64,000 nt of DNA, taken from contig MARA01000003.1 in the NCBI GenBank assembly GCA_001792895.1, positions 2,914,001 to 2,978,000 on the forward strand, written 5' to 3'. Position 1 is the first letter of the stretch; each line of letters starts with the position of its first letter. Positions 19,854-29,887 of this stretch are shown here, piece after piece. Position numbers and translations under genes: made by a program. Source of the stretch: Lentinus brumalis (taxonomy: Eukaryota > Basidiomycota > Agaricomycetes > Polyporales > Polyporaceae). The notes beneath the pieces are model-generated. The model did no database searches, was not told the DNA's origin, and was given only the letters and a program-made list of their open reading frames with translations.

Positions 19854-22808
19854 GCCGGCTTGACTGCGGGAGGCCGCGTACATGCTGCCGTCCGTATCAC
19901 TATCAACTCGGCCAGTTCTAAGCTGTGAGCGTAACCTTTCCGAGTAAGGTATACGCTGCCATGATCTGCGATCCTTGCACGGATAGAGGGAAACGGAGAG
20001 CGCATATCATTGTCAGGACACCGCCCATGCTTTTGAGTTGCTTAGGGAAGCAGTTAGACAACGCACGCCTCGCTTTGCTGAGCTCCAAATCTCATTCCTG
20101 TTTGGTCGTCAGCGCGAGTAAAACTCGGAACCAGCTCGATGCCAGTGACCAATCAGTACATCCGCACGCGTTGCTCACCTGTGTATGGTCTCGACGTCTA
20201 TAACATGCTGAGGGCCTCCACTTCTCTCAAGCACGATATGGTGTATAAGCTCATTCTCTTCCGGTATGGACGCAAAGACGAGACGAAGGAGGACTGAGAA
20301 CAGGGGCACCCGGTGATGGAGAAGCGGATGCGTGCCGATCTATGTGCCCTGCCTGACGGTTAGTACGCATGGCACTCCGCCAGTCAATTACATATGTGCC
20401 TCGGACGTGTTTTGGTTTCATTTGGGCAGTTCCCGGGACTCGGAGGTGGTCGCCAGATGTCTGTTCGGGTGTCGATGCGTATCGAGACACTCAGTTCGTG
20501 AGCCAAGGAGTCCGATATGTCACGTACCCAGAAATTCCGCCAGTACTGAGATACCGTTGTATTTGCCGACAGGATTCTGAACTCGCGAAGGATTGGACGA
20601 CGGACGTCGGGCGAGAGTACGCAAGTCCGAGCGGCACGGAGACTGGAATAAGAACCCTAACCCGACTGGCCGGGAAGTTTGTCGTCGTGGGCGGTTAGCT
20701 CGATTGGGGCTCGACGCTGTTCTTGTCTTCTTCCTCACTGTCTCCCAACCCTCCGTCGCTCGTTCTCTGACCTGACTCGCTCGCCCATCTCTGCTCTGTC
20801 TTGGCTCGCTCTCGTCCCTCGTCACTCTGGACTCCAGAACGGTATAGCACCCGTGACGGCTTCTGCAATACCATCACGGCTGCACCGAGTTGCAAGAGAA
20901 GAGGTCGGAAAGGGTGCACGATCGACGTGATCTCGTCGTGCTGTGTTTGCGTACCGGTGAGCTTGCGTCTTCGAGGTATGGTCAGCGTTCTTCCCTCGCT
21001 CCCTCCGTCCTGCCTCCACTGCTGTTGAACTCTCTCGGCGCTCGCCTTCCCGCGGTCTGCAAACCTCACCGCATCTCGCCGACCTATCAGACGAAGGCTC
21101 TAGATGTCGAATGAGACGATCGTAGCTCGATCTTCGCGGCCGGGTGTGATAGCGAGCACTTGGTCCAGTCATGCACGCTCACTCGGGCTAGCCACCAGGA
21201 AGCTGCGCGTACGTCCTTTGCGGGTCTCCCGGGTGTACGAGTACTTCAAGGCAGCATATCGCGCTGTGTAGCTCGCAGCCTCGACGCGGCGCATCTTCGC
21301 TACCACTAGAACGACAGCCCTGGCATCAGGCGACGCGCTCTGTTTGCGGCGCCTCGTCGTAAGTCCAGCCCACGGAAGGAGGCGACCGTCATTGGAGTGA
21401 GTACGATTGCGCGCAGCAGCGGGGCCGAATGTCTTGACTCCCGGCCCAGTCACGCACCCTCGCTCGGCTTATCCGCCAGCGAGGAGTGGGTGTACGTTTT
21501 CACGGGTGAGCATGGCATACTTTCAACCATATGTCTATAGTCTGAGGTCCGTTCAACATCGTGCGCCCCGCCGCTCGCCGCGATGTGTGCCCTCGCTGGC
21601 AAGAGAACGTGATCAGGGCCGCCGCTTGTCATTCGAGTCCTTGTATGCGTGGTTCCCTCACAGGACACGCTCCCTGCTCGCTGGACGGTCGGCTGTCCCT
21701 TTTTCGTCTCGGCCCTTGTCTGTCTGCATGGAAGCTCGTGAGGACGACGTCGCTGCGCCGGGCGCCCGTACGAGTCCGAGTCGATCGCCCTCGGCCACTC
21801 GTCGGCAGCGTGGCCGTCACGGTGTCGCGTATACGCCCCCAGTGCAGCCTGCACTACGCATATCCCGGCGCCCGGACATGTGTACAGGGCGACCCAGTGC
21901 TACGTCTCTGTCACCGTGCGTAGGTTGCTCGGGCTCGTCTTTGGCACTGTTTACTCGTGTCCGTGGTCGGTACAGGGCTGCATCCTGCCCCGCATGCCGC
22001 ATGCGGTGCACGGACATGCGAGACCGTGACCCGGGCGCCGCTGTAGCGTGGAGACTAGAGTCGATGCGCTCGTCGTCGTATCGGACGGCGTTTCCAGAGG
22101 AGAAGATAGCATATCTCCTTCCGGAACGCATCGAGTCTTCCGGTGTGGGAGGTAACGATTTGCGAGGCGCTGTCTGGGCTGGCTTTGTCGTGCGCGCGTG
22201 CGGTTCTCGAGGTGATTTGGTGATGTTGGTGCGTCGTGCGTCGTGCGTCATGTTGTGTTGTGTCCTCGTTGCGTCCCCGGAAGGCATGTTCGATTCAGGC
22301 GTAGTACGCGTCGGACCATCGGCTGGTATGGCGGATCGGTAGCAGCTCACGCAAGTAAAGGAACGGGGAAGGTCATGTGGCCCTGCGACAGACTCGGAAG
22401 CTGTTCAGTCCGCCCAGCTCGTGTGCGACGGGTTGTGATGCCAGGCCGGGTGTAACGGAGGGCTGATACTGCAGGTGGTCACGGATTCGTGCTCATGTTC
22501 GACTGACAGCTCTGGTTCCTCTTTCCCGTAGGGAGAACATCGGCCTGGTATGCGGCTTGAAGCTTGCGGGCTCGGACGCTCGGGAAGTCTGGTTCCGTGC
22601 CAACTGTTTGGCGTGTCTGGGATCTCTTGGCCGAAGCCAAACGGTGCTTGGTAGCCTTCGCCGCCTCGTGTCACATGTGCAGACAGACAGACAGACATAC
22701 TATTGCGGCGACCGATACAAGGCCGTACGTAGACAATCTAGGGCTAAGGGTCACATCCGCCGAAACCTCCTGGTCGGCCCTCCGAGCTCGTCTGAGGAAG
22801 GACGGTCG
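19854..22808. other. No recognised gene; diverged repeats
   Basis: GC-rich sequence with long but unconvincing ORFs on both strands. It contains a diverged copy of the AACCCTAACCC promoter module (20630-20770). It also holds a diverged direct-repeat pair, about 21130-21260 and 21420-21545, recognisable by CCAGTCA(T/C)GCAC(G/C)CTC and GTACTTCAA/ATACTTTCAA strings. Confidence 0.4.
20630..20770 (+). repeat. Promoter-module copy a (telobox-like), diverged
   Basis: The string GAGCGGCACGGAGACTGG is followed by AGAACCCTAACCCGACTGG and a pyrimidine-rich CTCGACGCTGTTCTTGTCTTCTTCCTC. This is the same order as in front of the SH3-TBC gene at 46259. No SH3 exon follows here. Confidence 0.6.
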
Positions 22809-23673
22809 TCACGTATCGCTGGGTTGTGGGCCGGTAGCGCTTGCATCCTGAGCACCAGTGTCGGCATCCTCGTCTTTGACTTCACCGATCGAATACATGA
22901 TCTGGTTCAGCTTGTTCCAGAGCGTGTCGTTCGAGGCGACGTCTGCGCCGAGTGCAAGTGCAAGTGCCGCCGAGCGGTCAGAGTCCAGAGACAAACGACA
23001 AACGGACCGACTGGGACGAGTTTTCAGACTCACCGTCGATGCTGAGCAGAAGCGGACGCCCGTCCTTCTCGGACTGCTCGATCATGCACGCCAGCAGAGC
23101 GGGGAGCCGCCACTCTTCGTCGCCGGCGCAGGCGAACGAGTCGGGGATGAGCGCGAAGAGCTTGAGGACGTGTAGGACGCGGCGGGCGGAGTGCGCGCAG
23201 AGACGGATGAGCGGGTCGGGGCAGAGCGCGAGCGCGGTCTTGGAGGGGATACCGATACCGTGCTTGGGGGTGCCGAGGGCGGAGTTTGCGTACTGTGAGC
23301 AGGAGGCGGGTTAGGAAGGGTGTCGCGCCACAGAGCCACAGCGCACATGGACAATGGTACGTACCGCGAGGACGGCGTCCTTCTCGTGTTCGTCGACGGT
23401 GGCGATCCACAGACCGCCATAGCAGCGGCGCCCGCCCACTGCCTGTTCTGCGGCGGGGATGTCGTCCGAGAGAGGCCGGCCGACGGGGCACGCCCAGAGC
23501 TGCACGAAGAGCGTGATGGGCATCTCCCAGGGCATTCGGGTGTCGTATGGGGCGGGGTTCTGGGTGTACGCGGTGAGCTCGGAGGGGTGGGCGAGTGGGA
23601 GGAGGTGGATGTCGTAGCGGGCCGCTGTTGCTGTGGGAGGGCTGGGGTTCGTGTCGGGGCTGGGTCGCGACAT
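22809..23673 (-). CDS. Unrecognised three-exon protein, 233 aa
   Basis: The model is complement(join(22809-22942, 23034-23292, 23365-23673)). The introns are 91 and 72 nt, with donors GTGAGT and GTACGT, acceptors CAG, and a CTGAC branch-like site in the second. Phases agree throughout and the total of 702 nt is in frame, which strongly supports a real gene. The protein starts MSRPSPDTNPSPP, has a compact middle with several Cys and Trp residues (PITLFVQLWACPVGRPL, GGRRCYGGLWIATVDEHEKD), then an Ala/Leu/Cys-rich helical part and an acidic C-terminus. No signal peptide or transmembrane segment is obvious, and I do not recognise the family. Confidence 0.65.
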
Positions 23674-24359
23674 TGAGAGTTGACGAAGGGACGCGGTGGC
23701 GGGAGACGATGGCGGCGCGCGAAGACGTGGTGATGGACTGGGGCTCGATGAGAACGTGGTGCGGACGTTGGTTGAGGGTACGAGCTTTTATATACTGTTC
23801 GTGCATGACGATCACCGAGTTCTTTGTGCCTCATTGTTCACGGTTTCTACAAGGGACGTGTTGTCGCTGCGCCGACCGCAATCTTGAGCTTGAACACTGA
23901 GCGAAGAGAGAGGTGATGATGCCGCTGGCAGCACCTTGGTGGCCCGTTGCGCATCGGACGACCCGAAGTCTTCAATCTTCTGATCGTTAGTGGGGCGGCT
24001 GGCGGGAAGGAGTCTCGATCGTAAGTGTTGCTATCCCGAGACCTGTACACGCGTCGGCGTATGGCAGATCTAAGTGAGAAAGTCGCAGGCAGGAGAGGAG
24101 TCTGCCCGTCTCGCCTCGTCATTTGACCGCGCCGCTGAAGAGTCCGAGGGCCGGAAGGACGCCCGCGCACTCCGAAGGCCGCTACCATCGGGGAGTCGCG
24201 AGTCTCAGCGGCAACGGTATACTTATGATCACGACTCACAATTAAGCCTTGATAGAACACGACGACCGGGGCGGACGCGATGGGAGAATAATACACGGCG
24301 CATCTGGTTACTGCTCCGGCTGCATCCTGGCAGTCAGGTTTCCCCTCGCGCTGGAGTCG
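23674..24359. other. Intergenic region between divergent genes
   Basis: No ORF is supported. The part at about 24125-24225 is conserved with 27825-27905 upstream of the paralogue at 28223 (shared strings GCGCCGCTGA, TCCGAGG(G/A)CCGGAAG, AAGGCCGCTACCA, TCGCGAGTCT), so it belongs to a duplicated promoter. Confidence 0.55.
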
Positions 24360-24367
24360 TATATAAG
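24360..24367 (+). promoter_or_regulatory. TATA box of the gene at 24581
   Basis: TATATAAG in the context GTCGTATATAAGGAGGT, conserved in the paralogue at 28053. It lies 221 bp before the ATG. Confidence 0.65.
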
Positions 24368-24580
24368 GAGGTCTGGCCGTCCTCAGTACTCTCGACATTC
24401 ATCGACAGACAGCTCCGGGCGGAGTTAACACCTCTCAGGGCTCTCACCACTCTCGTCTTCACATTCCCTCAGTCCTCGCCGCTCCGCCACACTTCCCGGC
24501 GTTCACCGGTGATCCTTCAACCCTCGAATTCCCGTAACCGCTTCACCATCCCCCGCGTTGAGAACGCAAGTAGAAGGAAC

Positions 24581-25552
24581 ATGTTCTACTGGTGTTTTCC
24601 GAGCCGGACCGCACCCAAAACATTGCCTGATACTCCCGCTCTCACTTCCTGCGACGATGTCCGAGTCTCAGTTGGCGACACCAGCCAAAAGTACGACCTG
24701 CTTGTCCTGGTGTTTGCGCGACTCGAAGATGTGGAGAAACACGAGACGGAAAGACACCGGATCCCATGTCGTGGAAGGCTTGTGGCGTGCAACACAGGGT
24801 GTCGTGTAGAAGTCTCTCCGCTGGAGCATGTCGATGGATACGGCCGTTGTATGGGGTGCGTGCGGGTCGCCACTGCGATCAGTCCGCAGGAGGTCAGCAA
24901 ATGCTTCGAGGTATGATTGCAATGGTAGTACGCAGTATAATCTTGTACTGACCACACGTTCGATGTGCGGACACGCGAACAGGCGGCAGATAACAATCGC
25001 TCTGATCCGGGGAGAGGGCCTAAAAATGTCTTGACGAGAGAGAACGCGATCCTTGAATTCGACGATCGCTTTGCGTTCGTCATGGATGCCCTCGAGGACC
25101 TGCGGAAAAGAAACCAGACTCCGATACACCAGGGTTACTCGCCGAAGATGCTCGGGGCGCTGCTAGCGCTAATGTTGAAGTTCTCGCGGAGCACGAGCAA
25201 GCCGGAGAGTATCTCGTTCGACAGTGAGTCCCACTGTCAGCCCTGCGCCGCACGATCTCCAAGTACTACTGTTGCTGACGATGACCCAGCCCTCCGCAAA
25301 GATCTCCTGGAGTTCCTTTCGTATTGCATCCAAATTCTCTCGATGGATGAGACTTCGTATCAGCCCGAGAAATTGGAGAGCTTCATCAAGAGTGAGGCCC
25401 ATAACTTGCCTCCTTCTCGTTGCTACCGCGCACCGTCTGCCATCGACATGGGACGGAACTTGGGAGATTGTAGTATAGTGCTGGAGGGGTCATCGTCGCT
25501 CGAGTCGGGACGTCCGTCGTGGTTTAAATGGTTCGGGATGCAAGAGCGGTAG
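24581..25552 (+). CDS. Unrecognised paralogous family, member 1 (277 aa)
   Basis: The model is join(24581-24910, 24983-25223, 25290-25552), with introns of 72 and 66 nt (donors GTATGA and GTGAGT) and consistent phases. The first exon holds a Cys-rich segment, LEDVEKHETERHRIPCRGRL then VACNTGC..., EHVDGYGRCMGC and ending SKCFE. The second is helical (FAFVMDALEDLRKRN). The third begins LRKDLLEFLSY and ends KWFGMQER. It is clearly related to the protein at 28223: same exon borders, same intron-1 length, about half of the residues shared in exon 1. I know of no domain with this pattern and assign no function. Confidence 0.65.
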
Positions 25553-26412
25553 AGAGACGCGAATACGCGGTGGACCTTCCGTACGAAATCAGAGCGGTAC
25601 GGAGACTGGGTCCAAAGCCCTAACCCAAGCGGGCAGGCTGGTGGTTGTTGGTGTGGTCTGCGCCGCTTGCTCGCTGTCCTCGTTCTCTTCGCATTGTCCC
25701 GCCTACTAGAATTCTCTGTTTCGTTGTACTATACATACGGTGACTACAGGAACACGGACGCTGCCCGTTGCTCGTTTATCACACCACACGCTCAAGCGAA
25801 GACCCGGCTCTCAAAAATAATCTTCCTCTTGCATCCCGCGGAGGAGGTCAGACGAAGGTGTGGCGGAGTTACGAGGTACAGTATCACGCTTCAGGTCTCT
25901 ATGGCTTTGCCACCGATGGCGCATTGCTGACACCAGCGACTGAAATACGATTAGGTGACCTTCTGCACGTTTCTATGCATGCGCATTCGCGGCGTTCAAT
26001 TATATCGCCTCCGAGTACAAGACCGAAGGATAGTTTATGAAGATGCCCCTGGAATTGAGCGGTGAGCTATTGTTCCAGGCCGTGACGGCAACCAGCGCTC
26101 TGATGGGCGCGAAGAGATTGCTTGCGTCTGCCTGAGTCTTGGTAGAGACGATGGTGGTAGGAACAATACAGATGACCTAGGGCAACGACACCAAAGTTTC
26201 AAATGGACATCTTTCTGCCGTGTTCGAGGTGGCGGTGGCGCGTTACTAGGCTTGACCTTGCGTCTACACGGCATACACACATCCGAGAGCTCCTAGTTCG
26301 ATCTCATAAAAGGCAGCTCTCCGAGGTGCATCTTGTCCCAATTCCTCCCTGTGTCCTCCCGTGTCCGAGCGTGATCTCTGCCACTCTTACTGTTCCAGCG
26401 TATTCAGGCAAT
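25553..26412. other. Intergenic, with promoter-module copy b and a CATAAAAGG box
   Basis: 25590-25690 carries GAGCGGTACGGAGACTGGG, AAAGCCCTAACCC and a pyrimidine-rich tail with GCTTGCTCGCTGTCCTC, a shortened copy of the module in front of 46259. A TATA-like CATAAAAGG at 26305-26313 lies about 108 bp before the ATG at 26413. No other gene is supported. Confidence 0.5.
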
Positions 26413-27033
26413 ATGTCAGGTGTTAACGCTCGTCAAAGTCTTCCAGACTTGCACGCAAATCCTATTCGCCAACCAGTTCTTTATCTCTCTTACTACTGGC
26501 ACCATGATTCCGACGCTCCAGGACTGATGAAGTTCGTCGTCATACAAGATGACCCGCAGAGGCCAAGGGTTGAAGCTCACTCGGAGCCTTACAAAACGCT
26601 CGAAGACTCGCAGGTATCACCTGAGCTGCACCGTGTCGACGGTTATACCTGCGGCGGCGGGGTCTACTTCCCAACAGTGACTGATGAGAAACTCGTTTAT
26701 CGCTGCCTCGAGGTATGCCGCTTCGGTTTCTATTTACAGCGCACCGTTGAGCGCAGGCTCATACTTATTTTTGCACAGCTACAAAAGGAGCGTCCTCTCG
26801 TGACGTCTACACCGAAGGACCTTATCCGCTGGAGCGTGGAGATAATAACAGCATCGGGTCTTCAGCGTTCGGTGGGCTTGCAGCATGCCATAACCGAAGC
26901 ACTGCTCTTGGACGCAGTGTCTGCCGTCGTCCATGTGAGCTTCATCAAGCACGGCGGCAAGATCGCACTGTTCAGCCCCATCACCCGTGAGTTGCCACTG
27001 TCGTTACCCGGTACCCCAACACCCACTAAGTAG
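26413..27033 (+). CDS. Unrecognised paralogous family, distant member (184 aa)
   Basis: The model is join(26413-26712, 26779-27033) with a 66-nt intron (GTATGC...GCACAG). The intron contains no in-frame stop, so a retained-intron reading of 207 codons to 27033 is also possible. Splicing is preferred because exon 1 ends at the same relative point (YRCLE) as in the genes at 24581 and 28223 (KCFE, DCLR). A stretch VSPELHRVDGYTCGGG resembles VSPLEHVDGYGRCMG of member 1. The second exon is helical and amphipathic and ends in a Pro/Thr-rich tail. The function is unknown. Confidence 0.55.
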   Translation: MSGVNARQSLPDLHANPIRQPVLYLSYYWHHDSDAPGLMKFVVIQDDPQRPRVEAHSEPYKTLEDSQVSPELHRVDGYTCGGGVYFPTVTDEKLVYRCLEVCRFGFYLQRTVERRLILIFAQLQKERPLVTSTPKDLIRWSVEIITASGLQRSVGLQHAITEALLLDAVSAVVHVSFIKHGGKIALFSPITRELPLSLPGTPTPTK

Positions 27034-28052
27034 TTTTTTTTACCACACAGCGAGCTACATAGATTACATGACCCCCTCGTTCAACTACACAACAGGTTCT
27101 GCTTGACGCTGAGTCCCACAGTCTGCAGTGCGTTGTCCGGTAAATGTCCAGAAGTACTGAATGTCTGACCTTCACGGTCTTCGTCCTCAGCGTGTTCAAC
27201 CTGGGTAGAAGGTCCGGGCCCGTTGGTGGAATATCCAATGAAGTTCATGAAGTTGTGACGTGGGGAGACGTAACTGGTCGTCTGTCTGGGAGCCCGCCGC
27301 GCATATGTACCCTGTAAAGTAGCCTCGAGATAATGACTACGCTGTCCCTCCCGACCGCATTGCGCCACAGACCCAGAAATATCAGACGGCGACACTCTAC
27401 GAGACAACGACACCCCGAAGATTGAGCTCAACCTGTCGTCGGCGAGTGAGAAGTCGGAGACAGCTCTGTCTTCGTGTATCCGGATGCGAAAGTGGGACTC
27501 CCGTGGCCGACATGCCGTACTATCGCCACACCCGCTCGACGCTCGGATGATCTGTCCCTTGGAATTCCAGTTTACTGTGTTTGTCGTGATATGCTCGCGT
27601 CTCTTTGCGATTCTCGGTCGGCTGTGCAGTCGCAGGTGTCGTGCACATGCGATGAAGGACTGTATCTGGGCTTCGACTGTTCTGTCCCTGATATCTTGCC
27701 CGAGAAGGTGAGTAGTGGTGTCGAAGCGATCGAGGCGTGCGGATACTGTGCTGTATTTTCCCGCTGTTGACTTCGCGAGCTATTGAAGCCCTGCGGCGGA
27801 ACATGGGCCTCGCCACGCCGTACCTCGAACTCGCGCCGCTGAGCTCCGAGGACCGGAAGCACACTGTCGCATTCCCAAGGCCGCTACCACTCGCGAGTCT
27901 TTTGTGGACACCCGGGCGCAACGATCGATCGCCTCAGGCGTGCACGAGGTGAACACGGGCAGGAAGATAATAACAAGGAAGGAAGGAGTTGCCACAGAGC
28001 AACCGCTCCAGGTGTATCCCGACAGGCAGCCATATCCCCCGCGCCAGAATCG
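27034..28052. other. Intergenic region
   Basis: Only short unrelated ORFs. The last 200 bp are the duplicated promoter of the gene at 28223. Confidence 0.4.
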
Positions 28053-28060
28053 TATATAAG
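28053..28060 (+). promoter_or_regulatory. TATA box of the gene at 28223
   Basis: TATATAAG in AATCGTATATAAGGAGGT, matching the box at 24360 with the same flanks. The downstream AGTACTCTCGAC is also shared. It lies 170 bp before the ATG. Confidence 0.65.
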
Positions 28061-28222
28061 GAGGTGCATTCGCCCTCTTTCGCGCAGTACTCTCGACGCT
28101 CATCGCCGTCCTCTTGTCGAAACCTCTCATCTGCCCGCCTTCACGTTTCACGTTCGCTCTTCGACGCCACAGTTCGGTGCTGCCTCTTCAGCAATCTCGC
28201 ATTCACCCAGAGTTTGCGAACC

Positions 28223-29021
28223 ATGGTCGTGCCAGTGCCTCAGATAGCTCCCGCTCATGTGTTTGACGACACTATCCCTGAGTACACCGGCGTCGGGATG
28301 TACGACCTGTTCATTCTGCAGTTCGGGCACCTCGAAGAAGTGGAGAAGCACGAGCAAGGAAGACCCTCTATCCCGTGTTACAGCAAGCTTGTGGCGTGCT
28401 CGACGGGGTGCAGCATGGACATTGACGCACTGGAGAACGTTATGCACCGCGGCCGTTGCTTCGGAGGTGTACTACTCGCCACGCGGCTCAGGGCCGAGGA
28501 GGCCGCGGACTGTCTGCGGGTACGTATGACTGCTGTTGTGGATCGTAATACATGATCTCGTGCTGACCCCCATGGTACGCACTCTTTGCAGATGGAAGAC
28601 ACGGTCCGAGGCAATAAGCATAACCCAAGCGCCTCGATGGAACCTCAAGTGGTTCTAACGGAGGAAGATGCCAGAAGGGCATATGAATATCGCGTCAACC
28701 CTGTCCTAGATGCTCTTTTGAACCTGCAAAGGGCGGGTATGCAGTTCCCGGGCAACAATCTGTACTGGGACGTCGCAACACGGCTGAGGTTGACCGCGAA
28801 GTTGTCAAAGAAGACGGAGATGCCAGAGACTATCAGTCTGTACGGTGAGCGTCACATGCACGTCCACTCTGCTGCTGCGACTCAACGATGGTTCGACCCG
28901 GGTAGGGCAATTGCTGACGAGGATTGATGAGGAAACCTTCGAGAAGTGGTTCTTCGATGAGAGGGAGAAGGGAGGCCTGCCTCCTCCCCGTTTTGTCCGG
29001 GCACAGAACCGGAGGAGCTGA
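28223..29021 (+). CDS. Unrecognised paralogous family, member 2 (221 aa)
   Basis: The model is join(28223-28519, 28592-28844, 28906-29021), with introns of 72 and 61 nt and phases 0 and 1, identical in position and phase to the gene at 24581. Exon 1 carries LEEVEKHEQGRPSIPC, VACSTGC, a Cys-containing MHRGRCFGG and ends AADCLR. Exon 2 has VVLTEEDARRAYEYR and ends at ISLYG. Exon 3 is shorter than in member 1 and reads DEETFEKWFFDE then GLPPPRFVRAQNRRS. The pair with its promoter arose by duplication. Pattern-conserved Cys residues suggest a structural role, but the function is unknown. Confidence 0.65.
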
Positions 29022-29737
29022 AGCCCCTGAGACTCTGCGACGACGGTGTTTTGGACGACAGCGTGTGGATGTGCGCAATCGCAACACCCGAGCGGAGCCT
29101 GAGCTGGTCTGGTGATGGATGAGGAACGACTTCGCCGCTTGGGGCGATATAGCGCGCACGGTCGTATACGTACTAGAGATATGTTCGCGCCCCTGTATTA
29201 GAATCTCGTGCGGGCTTTGAAACTGTAATTTGTATACCGACTCCCGCTCTCGATGTTCCTTCGTTGGATGCGAATACTTACTGCCCGACCTGACGGTCGA
29301 CGGCAGCGATGAGCCGGCCGTTTCTTGTACGTGGCGATGCCTACGCTGATGGCTGCGCGGTCAAGCAGTGTGATGCGCAATGAGGTGTGGAGGGCAGGAG
29401 AGACGTACTTTTGCTGAGAGACATTGCTCGAAGGGTGCGCGACCTTACTAAGTGCGCAAGTCGGACGTTGAGTGCGAAGTACTACTGGCGTGGATTGAAC
29501 TGTTGGCAACGTGGCCGCCACCGCCTCGTAATGTCCGCAAATGGCAATCTAGACGCCATCTGCACATTGTCCCGTACGTCGATGTGCTTGTCTCGATTGT
29601 CTCCTTGCTCGCTGGCTGCTGCTCGCTTGCAATCTCCTATCAGTCTGGCGCTCTCACCATATTCTCTCTCGCAGCTCAGACTGCTTGCTAGTCCCCACAG
29701 ATCGTCATCACCCTCCCACCAAAGACAAGCAGGACAC

Positions 29738-29887
29738 ATGCGAGCTCAGACGATGGACGACATCTTCAGCGAAGGAGGGACCCATGACGTGCGCGTCACC
29801 ACTCTAATGAGCTGCGGAGGAGCCGGAGGATGGTTTGATATGCCGTACACTCGGTTCAGAGTGCTGGACGGTTTGGAGGATCGAAGG
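29738..29887 (+). CDS. Possible first exon of a small gene
   Basis: ATG at 29738 opens 50 codons (MRAQTMDDIFSEGG..., WFDMPYTRFRVLDGLEDRR) that end exactly at a GTAAGT donor in phase 0. Nearby members of the unknown family also begin with a short exon ending at such a donor, but similarity is too weak to include it with them. I could not find a convincing second exon, so it may be a remnant. Confidence 0.3.

Noticed and set aside
21407..22342. 311-codon ORF, plus strand
   Set aside because: No recognisable motif, opposite-strand ORFs equally long, composition typical of chance ORFs in GC-rich DNA.
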